Shown in pieces: positions 1 to 9,324 of a DNA stretch of 64,000 bases. The notes under the pieces were generated by a model. It saw only the letters and a list, made by a program, of their open reading frames with translations, was not told where the DNA came from and did not search any database. Both the position numbers and the translations under genes were made by a program. The DNA is from Letharia columbiana (lineage: Eukaryota; Ascomycota; Lecanoromycetes; Lecanorales; Parmeliaceae), in NCBI RefSeq assembly GCF_014066305.1, contig NW_023501148.1:1-64000 (forward strand), read 5' to 3'. The number at the start of each line of letters is the position of its first letter. Positions within the stretch are counted from its first letter, which is position 1.

Positions 1-733
1 CAAAGCCGCTTCTTCAATTCTGATAAAGGAAGCGGTGTCTCGGCAGATGCGCTGCTCTATGCCAAGCAGGACCCAGTCAAAGTCCTTCGGTCAATACTAT
101 CGGACCTGGCGCGCGTCAGCTCTAATACCAACCTCGACACCGCTATTGGTGTAGATGACGACAGTGATAGCGATTATGACGATGAGTCTAACCTGAAAAA
201 GGGCCACGTAGGTAGCAAAGCTAGTCTTTCAGGGGCCACGGTCCAAATGCTCTCCGCCATCGCCCAACAGCGGGCCCAGAGTGATGACCTTTCCGCTTCC
301 TCGTCCGGCTTCTCCACGGTGCAATCGTCGTCAACCTCTGGCCTTTCAGCAGCCATTTTCGACCGCCTCTCCCTCACACATGCAACTACCACCGAGTTTC
401 TCCAGCACTTCTGGTCCGCTTTCCTTTCCGGCGACCCTAATAGGGCTGATGAAATCGGCAAGCTGTTCGAGACATTGAACAGAGCCATGGATCGCATCAA
501 AGCGGTCGCTACGGACGCTGAAGCGGAGCGCCAAAAAGGATATCGAGAAGTTGAAGAAGCAGGTACAGGATCTTTTTGAGCGGACGGGCAAGAGGCGGAG
601 GATGGATTACGAGAGCACTCCAGGGGGTGCAAAGGCAGTCAATCAACTGTTGACGCCCACGGTGAAGGCGATCGAGGTTGCTACGAAGCAATACAAGAAG
701 GCTTTGGCGGAGCAGAGTGAAGAAATTGGTTAG
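1..733 (+). CDS. TFB1: TFIIH core subunit TFB1/p62, C-terminal part, with internal frameshift
   Basis: This is the 3' end of a gene that begins outside the window. It encodes the TFB1 (p62) subunit of TFIIH, the nuclear complex for RNA polymerase II initiation and nucleotide excision repair. Reading from base 1, frame 1 runs through an acidic Asp/Ser stretch and then the conserved fungal TFB1 C-terminal block (THATTTEFLQHFWSAFLSGD, then LNRAMDRIKAVATDAEAERQ). Frame 1 stops at 577-579, but the family-like continuation (KKQVQDLFERTGKRRR, then GGAKAVNQLLTPTVKAIEVA) lies in frame 2, from about 539 to the stop at 731-733. The switch falls at a run of five A at 533-537, and four A would keep one frame. 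It is either a real 1-bp insertion or a homopolymer sequencing error. A one-base intron is impossible and no plausible donor/acceptor pair preserves the conserved residues. Identity is by family recognition. Confidence 0.85.
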
Positions 734-2096
734 ACTTAACGGTCAGCCAGCGGAGAAGTGTTTGTACAATTTGAGGTAAAGATGCATAGCGATGGTGTTC
801 TCATCCATGGTAGCCAGAAGCTGGTGGAGTCCCAGAATACAAAAAAAGTCAGACTAATGGAACAACATAATTGAAAGAGCGTTTCGTAATAAGATACATC
901 CTATGGTCGCGCATTCGCCCAAACCGTGCACACGCATGCAAACCTGCCAATAGTCTTGATGGAGAAGGAGAAATCGTGGGGATGATGACACAGGAACGAG
1001 ACAATGGAAGGGATGAAAACCTAAGAGAAAGCGAGGAAACTGAACCTCGGTCCACCCTCATCGGGCCATCCAACCTGAATCTTCTTATCCTCATCATCAT
1101 CATCTTGTATCCGCAGGTTTCCAGCCAGACAGCCAAAGAGTCTCACATCTGACTACCGGCCGCCCTAGACGATGGGCCTCACTTACAGCATTTCCTCCTG
1201 GATCCACCCCGCGCAATTCCAACCCTCTTCTTTTGTTAGAAGTCTCGCCTTCACTCCAAGTTACGCCGTTTTGTGCCTTGACGTGCACGGTAACATCGTT
1301 GTATCGATTGAAAGATATGGTGTACATCCGGTGGCTGACTAAATCATCAAGGAAAGGGCTTGAGGATCGTTTTTGAAAGTATTCGGAGTCAATGGCGAGG
1401 ACGTCTTTGTTGAGACTTGTGTTGAGAGTTCTGATAGCTTGGGTTGTTATGGCTGAGGGTTGAGGAGTGATATGGCGCTGTGCGAGCAGCGGGAAAGGCG
1501 GAATCGAATTAGGAGGCAGTTAAGACGTTGTATGCTAATCTTGGTGTATACTGTGATGTAGACAAAGGTATGCGCTGGATGAGATTTGGCTCGTGGAAGT
1601 CTCGTTCTTTGTGTATTTGGTTGAATGTCCTCTATATATGACTAAATTGCTCCTAAACAATTACTGTTTCGCATGAACCTAAGTGGCCTTTTTCACACGT
1701 TGGTAGATCTAGGGAAAAGTCTGGGCCCATAGCAAAGATATTACTATATCGCTTGATACGTTTGATCAGTATTCGGCTGCTCTAATGAGGCAGACTTTGG
1801 CACAAGGGAACGGAGAATCCAAACGGATTAAAGGAGGTAAGTTGTATTTAGGTTCCCCGAGCGGGATTTCGGGGTCGTGCCACTATTTGTTCGTATGCAA
1901 CCTTATTCCGGAGAATCGGGCTGAGAGATATGTTGCGTATGGTTCTCATATTCCTAGATTTGATGATGACGGAGGGAGGAGAACATTAGCAAGATGAAGG
2001 GAAGAATAATTGCAGGGCAATCGGGTGTCGAGGAGAAGGCTGTGCAGCAGACGGTAGGGTGTGGATACCAAGCGAACGTTAGAGAGAAACAGAGAT

Positions 2097-2179
2097 GGTA
2101 CCTTTCACATTAGGTTCATCTGACGTTCAAGTAGTCTTCTCAAAGAAGGGGCTCCAATCAGCCTGCGGTACCTTTCACA
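2097..2179. repeat. 13-bp direct repeat pair, 70 bp apart
   Basis: GGTACCTTTCACA occurs at 2097-2109 and again at 2167-2179, both upstream of the pyrophosphorylase gene. The function is unknown; a paired regulatory site is only a guess, and chance duplication is possible. Confidence 0.45.
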
Positions 2180-2599
2180 GTAAGTCAAGATTCGAGGATA
2201 ATGATAACCAATGATTTGGTCATTGATCTTGCGCTAGAATCCGCAAGTCTCTATCACTTGCAGGAGACTATTCTAGATGCTGCACGATTGCCTGCATGAT
2301 GGCATTATGAAAGGGAGAGAAAGGGAAAAGGAAAAGGAAAAAGGATGAGGGACACAGGCGGTCTCAATTGGCTCAATTAACATCAGCACTAAGCAAGCCC
2401 TAATTCTCCTAGGCTGTCTCGGTAAAGTCGGGAGCCTCGGGAGGCGGCGTCCTGGAATTAAAATCTGCAGCTCGAGCCTTGAGCTCCACCATTACTCGTA
2501 CCTTAGCTCACCAAACAAAACCCTTACTCAACCGAACCCGAATTTGTACGAGTGAGGCCAGCTGTCATTACATATTCCCCCAGACTGCAATTGAATACT

Positions 2600-2784
2600 T
2601 CAACACGCAACCCAGTGATAAGGTATAGCCAGCGAAGCACACCATTGACCTCTTATTCAATCTTTTATCCACCTGTTCTCTTTGTCTCTCGTTCATTGCT
2701 TACTGCACGAAAAGCCCACTTACGAGCAAGTCCACCCCACTATCCGCCTATTCATTCGCTCGTAGTCCTAGCAATTCTTCCGTC
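2600..2784 (+). promoter_or_regulatory. Pyrimidine-rich leader upstream of the pyrophosphorylase ATG
   Basis: The roughly 150-180 bases before the ATG at 2785 are strongly C/T biased on the plus strand, with runs such as TGTTCTCTTTGTCTCTCG. CT-rich stretches just upstream of the start are typical of highly expressed filamentous-fungal genes. The transcription start is not determined. Confidence 0.4.
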
Positions 2785-4129
2785 ATGAAGGGTATACCCC
2801 CTCTATGCTTTCCGCTCATCAATGCAGCGAAGCTGACCTTTTCATAGCACTCATCCTTGTTGGAGGCTATGGCACCCGTCTACGACCTTTGGTACGGCAA
2901 CCTTTGCCCAGCGAGCACGATACAGAAGCGCCATGATGAAAGAGCTACATGTCTCTGACTGCTGCCAGACCCTCACTTTGCCCAAGCCATTGGTTGAGTT
3001 CGCCAATCGTCCCATGATCCTCCATCAGATCGAGAGCTTGGCAGCTGCTGGTGTGACCGACATCGTCTTGGCCGTCAACTACCGACCCGATATTATGGCT
3101 AAAGCCTTGAAGAAAGTATGTACCCTCACATAAATCAACACATTCTGGGAGATCTAAGCGATGTTACTAACAGCCTACAGTATGAAGAAGAATACAACGT
3201 GAACATCGAATTCTCCATTGAGACCGAGCCTCTTGGAACGGCGGGCCCTCTCAAGTTGGCTGAGAAGACCCTTGGCAAAGACGACTCGCCATTCTTCGTC
3301 CTGAATTCAGACGTCATCTGTGACTACCCCCTCGAGGAGCTTGCCGCATTCCACAAGTCGCATGGTGAGGAAGGCACAATCGTGGTCACGAAAGTCGAGG
3401 AACCGTCAAAATACGGTGTAGTCGTACACAAGCCAGATCACCCATCGAGAATTGATCGTTTCGTCGAGAAGCCGGTCGAGTTCGTTGGCAACCGAATCAA
3501 TGCTGGTCTATACATCCTCAACCCCAGCGTTCTAAAGCGCATCGAGCTTCGTCCCACATCCATTGAGCAAGAGACGTTCCCAGCTATTGTCAAGGACGGC
3601 CAATTACACTCTTTCGACCTTGAAGGTTTCTGGATGGACGTCGGGCAGCCGAAAGACTTCCTCAGCGGCACCTGTCTCTACCTCTCTTCTTTGACTAAAA
3701 AAGGCTCAAAGAAAATTGAGGCATCCTCGAAGCCATATGTATACGGAGGCAACGTGATGGTTGATCCCTCGGCGAAGATTGGCAAGAATTGCAGAATCGG
3801 TCCAAATGTCACTATTGGGCCAAATGTTGTCATTGGCGACGGCGTGCGGATACAGCGGTCTGTGCTCTTGGATGGTAGCAGGGTCAAAGATCATGCATGG
3901 GTCAAATCTACCATTGTTGGTTGGAGAAGCACGATTGGCAAGTGGGCTAGACTCGAGAACGTGTCAGTGCTTGGAGAAGACGTTACAATTGGGGATGAGA
4001 TCTACGTCAATGGAGGATCGATCTTGCCGCACAAGTCGATCAAGCAAAATGTTGATGGTATTTTCATGTATCCTTTCCGGAGCTTACGACCAACGCTGAC
4101 CCGTCATAGTCCCTGCGATCATCATGTAG
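2785..4129 (+). CDS. MPG1: GDP-mannose pyrophosphorylase (mannose-1-phosphate guanylyltransferase)
   Basis: This cytosolic enzyme makes GDP-mannose from mannose-1-phosphate and GTP, the donor for N- and O-glycosylation, GPI anchors and wall mannan. Five exons: 2785-2791, 2848-2891, 2969-3115, 3181-4057, 4110-4129. All introns are GT...AG and all but possibly the first have a clear CTGAC or CTAAC branch-like site. The spliced frame is 1,095 bp, 364 residues, matching the usual fungal length. The N-terminal nucleotidyltransferase signature is split by intron 2: exon 2 ends [14 protein letters not shown] and exon 3 opens [16 protein letters not shown]. Also visible are [14 protein letters not shown], the [20 protein letters not shown] region, [13 protein letters not shown], and a C-terminal left-handed beta-helix hexapeptide domain ([20 protein letters not shown]). 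It ends VPAIIM, the standard C-terminus. The tiny 7-bp first exon is easy to miss, but the phase-1 junction restores MKALILVGG exactly. Confidence 0.97.
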
Positions 4130-4848
4130 AGAATGAACTCGGTCTACTTCATTTCGACATGTGCATTAATATTCTCTCTTAAAGCTTTGATCATCTTCAC
4201 TCACCTCGTCAGATGAAACTTCAATCTCTCTTGCATTGCGTGGGCGCAGAAATTATATGAGCCCTTTTCTCAATAGAAAGATGAGAAAGCAGAGCAGACG
4301 CGTTGCCCATGCGAGATCTCTCCTATGGCACAATAGATAGAGCTTCGATGAATTCAAACCCCCAATGTCTTCTCCTCAAAGGCTACCTGCATTGTGATCT
4401 CGAATCCCTTGCTGTCTACCAGCGCCAGTGATGGTGACCCATCATGAATTCAAGCCCAGGGATCTAGTCATCTCAGCCTCTGATACTATAGTAACGCCAT
4501 CATAAAATACCTGCGGCGACCTCACCCCCGGTCCATTCCATCACATGACTATCAGACGAAACCAACATCTGCTCGATCATGATAAAACCCACAGAGAGGA
4601 GAAGCTCCAACTCCTGACGCTCTCCCCGCTCTTTAACGCACGACCCGTAAGCCTCTGCACCGGCTACCTCCATCCCGCCATTTCCCCCATCTCTACCGCG
4701 TCTTGACCACCGCAATCGCACCCCGGCGCCGGATCCGTTCCGCTGTTCGGTTCGAGAGCGCGGATACCGCATCGACTCCGGGTCTCAAACGGCAAATAGG
4801 TGCGTACTTCGGCCGAAATGGGAGGGCCCCAGCTCTTCGATCGCCGTG
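4130..4848. other. Intergenic region, convergent 3' ends
   Basis: This lies between the stop of the pyrophosphorylase gene (+) and the apparent end of the surface-protein pseudogene (-). No gene is seen. A minus-strand frame at 4500-4772 is Arg/Gly rich, low in complexity and not convincing. Confidence 0.55.
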
Positions 4849-6231
4849 CTAAGCGGGATCTCGTTCGAGCTGGTTTCGCACGGACCGAGCGCGGCGGATC
4901 CGATAGCGTGGCTGTCGGCCTGAATGAAGATGTCCGAACAATTGCCGTCTCCTTTTGAGGAAGTTATTGCTCAATCTTTCTGGTGGACCGCCGCCCGGGC
5001 TCTGGACCTTCCCTGCGCTTCGAGGGAAGAATATCGGGCCATTGGCCGACCATGTGATATTGGCTGCCGTCCCGTTCGAAGTGGATGATGTGCCCGGCGC
5101 CGCCGTGGATGCGCCATTGAGGCCACCGGGAATGAGCCCCTTCAGGCCTTGAGTCGTGGCGAGACCCGAGCTCGCGCGGTGAACAATTGCCAGGCTGTCG
5201 CTTCCAGCCGATACGGGTATTTCTGAATTTGTGATGGTGGGCGCGTCCGCTGTTGATGCTGTGCCTGCGATTGCGATGCCGTTTGAGAGTGCGGTGGTTG
5301 TCTGGACCTAGGTGGTAAAGGTGGAAGGAGAATAGGCGTGCAGAGGTAGGGTTACTGTGGATGTCCCCATAGGATTCTAGTCCGCCATTCCCCCAATGAC
5401 GACTGTGCACCTGAGGCTGTGACAGCAGGGCCGTTGCTAGTCAAGTTCGCGTTTTGAACAATGATACCGCTTGGAACAAGCGTAACCGTTTTGTCAGCCG
5501 CTATGGTCGCTACTGATGGAAGAGACGAGTTCTCAGCGCCGAGAGGTACGGTGGGCGTCCGGATGGTCAATGCCGTTGAGCCCAGTGATACCACCTCGCT
5601 GTCGATTGTGGGACCCTGGTCGCCTGCTGCGAACGTCTTTCCTACGGCTATAAGATGAGCGGCAGAGAGGGTCATTGTCTCACCGCCGACAGGAAGGACG
5701 GGACTGAAGCTGGGGTTGCAGTGGGCAGGATGCTGTGGATGGTCGGATTACCAAGTACGATGTCGCCATTTGTGTGCAGAGCGATGTATGTGCTGGACAC
5801 GATCGTTGGGGTATATCCAGCCGTAATTAATTGACTGTCAACGATGACTACACTAGAATGGGATGCAGGTACCTCAATGTTATCATGGCCATCAACAGTG
5901 GTCACGAAGGGCGCTTGTACCGGAGCTGCGGCATGTACTGATGGCGGAGTATACGGCTCGCCGTTGGTGTTTGGAAAGGGCCTGTTGGGTTGCTGGTCTG
6001 TGCTATTGGATCCACTCGGGTCTGCAGGGTGCTTTGCAGGTTGTGGAACCACAACATCGGAATTTTTGCCTCCATTGGGACCACTAGTGGCCAGATTGGG
6101 AAACCCTGGGCCATTCGCCGACTCTGAAGCCACAATAGGGGCTATTAAAGTTACTTCTACTTATGAAATAAGTCACTTATTTACCCCTGCAGCCCTATTT
6201 CAGCCCTATGATAAGTAGAAAAAAACGACTT

Positions 6232-6261
6232 TTGAATAGCAACTCCGGACCTGCTATTCAA
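6232..6261. repeat. 9-bp inverted repeat inside the 739-bp transposon
   Basis: TTGAATAGC (6232-6240) and its exact complement GCTATTCAA (6253-6261) flank a 12-base loop. It could form a hairpin; its role is unknown. Confidence 0.6.
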
Positions 6262-6538
6262 CTCCATAAGCTACTTATTGCGTATTCTATTACACGTTCT
6301 AGAGTAGCCTTCTATACATATAACACGTCATCTCTTACTAAGCCTGATCCTACAGGCGTCATAGCCAGAAAGAAGCCTAAACGCGCCCTAACAGACGCCT
6401 ATATTAGCTATCTACTTATTAAGGAGGTAACTAAGACTTTAGATAGCAGCGATTCCAGCCCGTCTAACTCAGAGACGGATCGCTTTAACAATGACTTTAA
6501 GAGGTGTTTTATGTGGCCATAGTGTTAGCAGCAGCCTC

Positions 6539-6638
6539 ACGGGGGCCCTGCGACAGCTCTACGGGGGCCTTACGGGGGCCCTGCGGGCAGGTATTTAGGT
6601 CCAAATAGGGGTGTCTGGCTGTCAAGCGCAGACACCCC
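6539..6638. repeat. GC-rich short repeats and a 10-bp hairpin inside the 739-bp transposon
   Basis: CGGGGGCCCTGCG-type units recur at about 6539-6585, followed by a perfect 10-bp inverted repeat: GGGGTGTCTG at 6608-6617 and CAGACACCCC at 6629-6638. This stretch is much more G+C rich than the rest of the element, suggesting captured or composite sequence. Confidence 0.6.
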
Positions 6639-7706
6639 CGGGACCAAGCTTTTTTACACATAGGCCACTGTTCACCGTTGGGAATCGTTCTCGGACCGTT
6701 TTATTCGCCAAGGCCCTATATCAAATGGAGTTAACACGGTACTACTATTACGAGGCTATTTAAGAAGAAGAAGAAATAGTTACTATCTATAAGTAGAAAT
6801 GATTAGGGTGCTATCAAAGAACTAGTAGCTTATTGCATTTTCCACTAGAAGAAGTAGAAGTAACTTTGATAGCCCCTAATGGCAGGACCGTAATCAACAT
6901 TCGGATCACTCGTACCTGGATCTTTGGTAGACGCAGGACCGTCCGTGGGGTTTGGAGCCACAACGCCCGCATCGGTGGTAGCTGAATTATCTACAGTCGC
7001 TGGGTCATTGGAAGGTTTGAAAGCCGCAACGCCAGATTCTTCATTAAAACTCGTATCACTAGGCCCTGAATTCTGCGCAGGCGCTGGGTCAATGAAGTGT
7101 TTGAGAGTCGCGACGGGAGCATCTGTCTCGGCAATCGGATCAGCAGACACTGGGTCCTTCGCAGGCGTTGGATGGTCTGGAATGCCGCTCGCTGACTTAC
7201 TATCCGCGGCACCACCAGGTGCAGGTGTGCTTGGAGGGGGTGTCGGCGAAGGCGTGGGTTGTGCAGCTTGTGGACCTGGTGAGGGAGCAGCAACACTCAA
7301 TGAAACCGAATGCTTCAGTGGGGTAGGAGCCACAAAATCAGCTGCCGTCAACGCACGAGGCGGGTCGTTTATATCAAGACTGCGAAAACAATTCGCCCAG
7401 GCTGGGTCTAGAGCTTCCAATCTAGGTGGGGCTTGCAGCCATGGGTGGCAATGCTGCAAGTCATATTGTGCGTCAAGAAGGATACGCGAACTATTGCCAC
7501 TGTACCAGTTGCTGGAGCAATTCGAATAGTTGTCTGCGTAATTGATAGGAACTAATGCATTGCTGTGAGAGTAATTACCATCTCGTGTCTTTAGATCCGT
7601 GGGTGCGTGAGCTATCATTGTGCTAGCGATGGTCTTTCCCAAATTTCCAAGGCAGTCCTCTGTTGCTGAGATATTACAGTAGGTGACGTAGGCTGATGCG
7701 GAAGTA

Positions 7707-7756
7707 CTAACTCGGTTATCAACAGCAAGGTTCCAAAGAGAGAAGGCTTTCCTTAC
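7707..7756 (-). other. Intact 50-bp spliceosomal intron in the surface-protein pseudogene
   Basis: On the minus strand the donor is GTAAGG, beginning at 7756, and the acceptor TTAG ends at 7707, with a TTGATAACC branch-like element between. Removing it joins GFT and Y in frame (phase 2). Its survival shows the gene was functional until recently. Confidence 0.75.
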
Positions 7757-8485
7757 TAGGTGAATCCATCCGAATCAACAATGGTTGTAATAGCGGGCTG
7801 AGGCGCCGGTGTAGGCCAATAGTGTAGTTGAGCATTTCAAACGCGCACTTCGCAGGAAGTATCACAGGATGGAGAAGTGACCTGCGGTGTCCAATCGGCC
7901 ACATAGTACTGCGCATTGGTCACTTGGAAGTACACAGGTCTTGTTTTCGTATAAAGTGCATCCGATATGGATGAATAAAAGCTACTGTAGTCTGCTGATT
8001 CAAGTGACAGACAAAAGCTTTTGGCGCTCGCGTTAAGACCATAGAGCTGAAGAGTCTCCGGCTGGAGGCCTTGGGTGACCACTGCTTTTACCTCAGGGTC
8101 GGCCCAAATATGAGAGCACCAGTACTCTTTGAATGGCATAGGGTACGAGGTTGGTGTAAAGGCAATGTCTGCGACGCAGAGTCTACAGTTTCAATCAGTC
8201 CACAACTCCTGTGAAAAGTGGGTGGATCCCACAGCCTGCAGTCCAAAAATTCATTGGGGTCGAACTGCTTTAAGGATTTAGTACGTTGCTGCTTGGGGTT
8301 GGGTTGGAAAGGCTTGACAGGTTTACGAATCTTCCACTCGAAGAGCTTTGACGGGGCATGATTGCTGCATTTGCCACGGATACCAGAAGCACAAGACAGA
8401 GGACGTTTTCAATTCTAGGGGAGCCAAGATCCAGGGCCTGCCCAAACTTGAATGAATCAAAATGGATACGGACAGAAGGAGGCAT

Positions 8486-9324
8486 CCTGAGATAATATAG
8501 GGTATCTGAAAGGATGGTAATGAGAAGTGCGAGCTCGGCCTATCTGAAGATGCTGTGTATGTATAGAATCGGGAGAATAAAGGAGAGAGACCCTGCACTT
8601 TCGATTCACGATTGACACATGATTGGCTACAAATGGCGTCGACGGAATCCGTGGTCTTCAGCCTCACTCATTATGCAGGCCACAATGCAACGCTTCTTGG
8701 GGGATTTGCACAAATGCAAGGCATTATCGAGAACAGTATAACATGAAATTATTAGGTCAATCGATAAAATGGCATCAAAGAACGAAGGATCTGGTGAAAC
8801 GAGCCGCGGCAAAGCATCGTGTTTGGTGGCCAGCTCATTGAGGCAGTGTCGCAACCACGAATTCTGGACTTCCTGCCATCTTGCGTGCAACTTGCAGATG
8901 AAACGCAGTTCAGCAACAGACAGCAAGAACGACCGAGGACCAATAAAGTAACAGAATCAGAAGGGTGTCGCCACAGGCACGGAAAAGATGGGAGACATCC
9001 CAGGCGCGACGCTACAACCAGCTTGACAGCTGGCATCTCGCTTCTTGATCGCGCTTCTGACCTTCTCATACGTATGTTTAGGTCAATACAGAGACTGAGC
9101 GAGAGTCCGAGCGGAAGTCGAATATGTTGAAGAACGGTTATTTGCTCGCCTAACTCACTCGCTAAAGCGGCCACGGCCGCGCGAGTTGGTTGGCTCTAGA
9201 CATGCTTGGACCTCGCCGCGGGTCAGGCCTCTTATATCTTCAGCTGTCACCTGGCTTCAACCTGGCTCTTACCAAGAAATTCAGAGGACCGTTCGCGGTC
9301 TGATACGGAAAATGTTTCCGGACA
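8486..9324. other. Divergent intergenic region between the surface-protein pseudogene and the FLVCR-like gene
   Basis: About 840 bp between a minus-strand start (8485) and a plus-strand start (9325). It presumably held both promoters. Overlapping open frames on both strands (minus 8752-9174, plus 8819-9130) match nothing I recognise. A GC-rich near-palindrome lies at 9166-9183 (GCGGCCACGGCCGC). Confidence 0.55.

Larger units (their letters stand above)
734..2784. other. Intergenic region between TFB1 and the pyrophosphorylase gene
   Basis: About 2 kb of ordinary composition with no gene that can be supported. It should contain the TFB1 3' UTR and the promoter of the next gene. Short open frames on both strands (for example minus 849-1136 and 1100-1327, plus 1785-1997) show no recognisable domain and no splice-supported extension. 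A purine tract (mostly G and A) runs about 2306-2350. Confidence 0.6.
6138..6876. mobile_element. 739-bp non-autonomous DNA transposon with TA target duplication
   Basis: The terminal inverted repeats are about 25 bp with one mismatch: left from 6138 (GGGGCTATTAAAGTTACTTC) and right, on the complement, from 6876 (GGGGCTATCAAAGTTACTTC). It is flanked by TA at 6136-6137 and 6877-6878. Removing the element plus one TA rejoins the host minus-strand frame exactly (GPAI|IVASESANG), which fixes both ends. TA duplication plus short inverted repeats fits a Tc1/mariner/pogo-type element. There is no transposase: the only internal frame (plus 6208-6522, about 104 codons) is Lys/Ser rich and unrecognised. 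Near the right end, at about 6807-6823, there is a second degenerate copy of the terminal motif (GGTGCTATCAAAGAAC). Confidence 0.9.
4849..8485 (-). pseudogene. Degenerate secreted/cell-surface protein gene (adhesin-like, Pro/Thr/Ser-rich), interrupted by a transposon
   Basis: Reading down the minus strand: a start at 8485 gives a hydrophobic signal-like core (NVLCLVLLVSVANAA); then a Cys-containing N-terminal domain (from about 8182; ADPEVKAVV); a WPTPAPQP linker; a fungal-type block with DPAWANC...DPPRAL; a Pro/Ser/Thr/Asp-rich region; and Ala/Gly/Thr/Ser modules of the kind VLPVGGETMTLSA and TALSNGIAIAG. These patterns recur in fungal surface or secreted glycoproteins; the function is unknown. 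One intron is still perfect: 7707-7756, GTAAGG...TTAG, giving GFTYTSASAYVTY across the junction. Lesions: TGA at 7837-7839 in an otherwise continuous frame; a 739-bp transposon at 6138-6876; a frameshift near 5715; a frameshift near 5395; TAG at 5377-5379 and at 5308-5310. The join between the signal region and the exon near 8182 is unresolved (intron or another shift). The first apparent in-frame end is TAG at 4849-4851, so the C-terminal limit is tentative. Confidence 0.75.

Noticed and set aside
500..540. A short intron explaining the TFB1 frame change
   Set aside because: An AG at 537-538 exists, but any GT donor upstream would remove conserved residues (AVATDAEAERQK) and give an intron of only ~30 bp.
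849..1327. Minus-strand open frames of 75-95 codons
   Set aside because: No domain, no conserved pattern, overlapping plus-strand frame of equal length, and low-complexity Met/Ser/Arg runs.
4500..4772. Minus-strand 90-codon frame
   Set aside because: Arg/Gly-rich low-complexity translation in an intergenic region; no support from splicing or family pattern.
4964..5410. Minus-strand 148-codon frame
   Set aside because: It is the His/Arg-rich shadow of the pseudogene frame that reads TTTALSNGIAIAGTAST.
6208..6522. Transposase fragment in the 739-bp element
   Set aside because: No DDE, helix-turn-helix or other recognisable signature in the 104-codon frame.
5844..7529. Plus-strand Gly/Ala-rich frames (5844-6218 and 6924-7529)
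   Set aside because: Complement shadows of the Pro/Ser/Thr-rich minus-strand pseudogene.
8623..9174. Genes in the divergent intergenic region
   Set aside because: Overlapping frames on both strands with no recognised family and no consistent splice structure.
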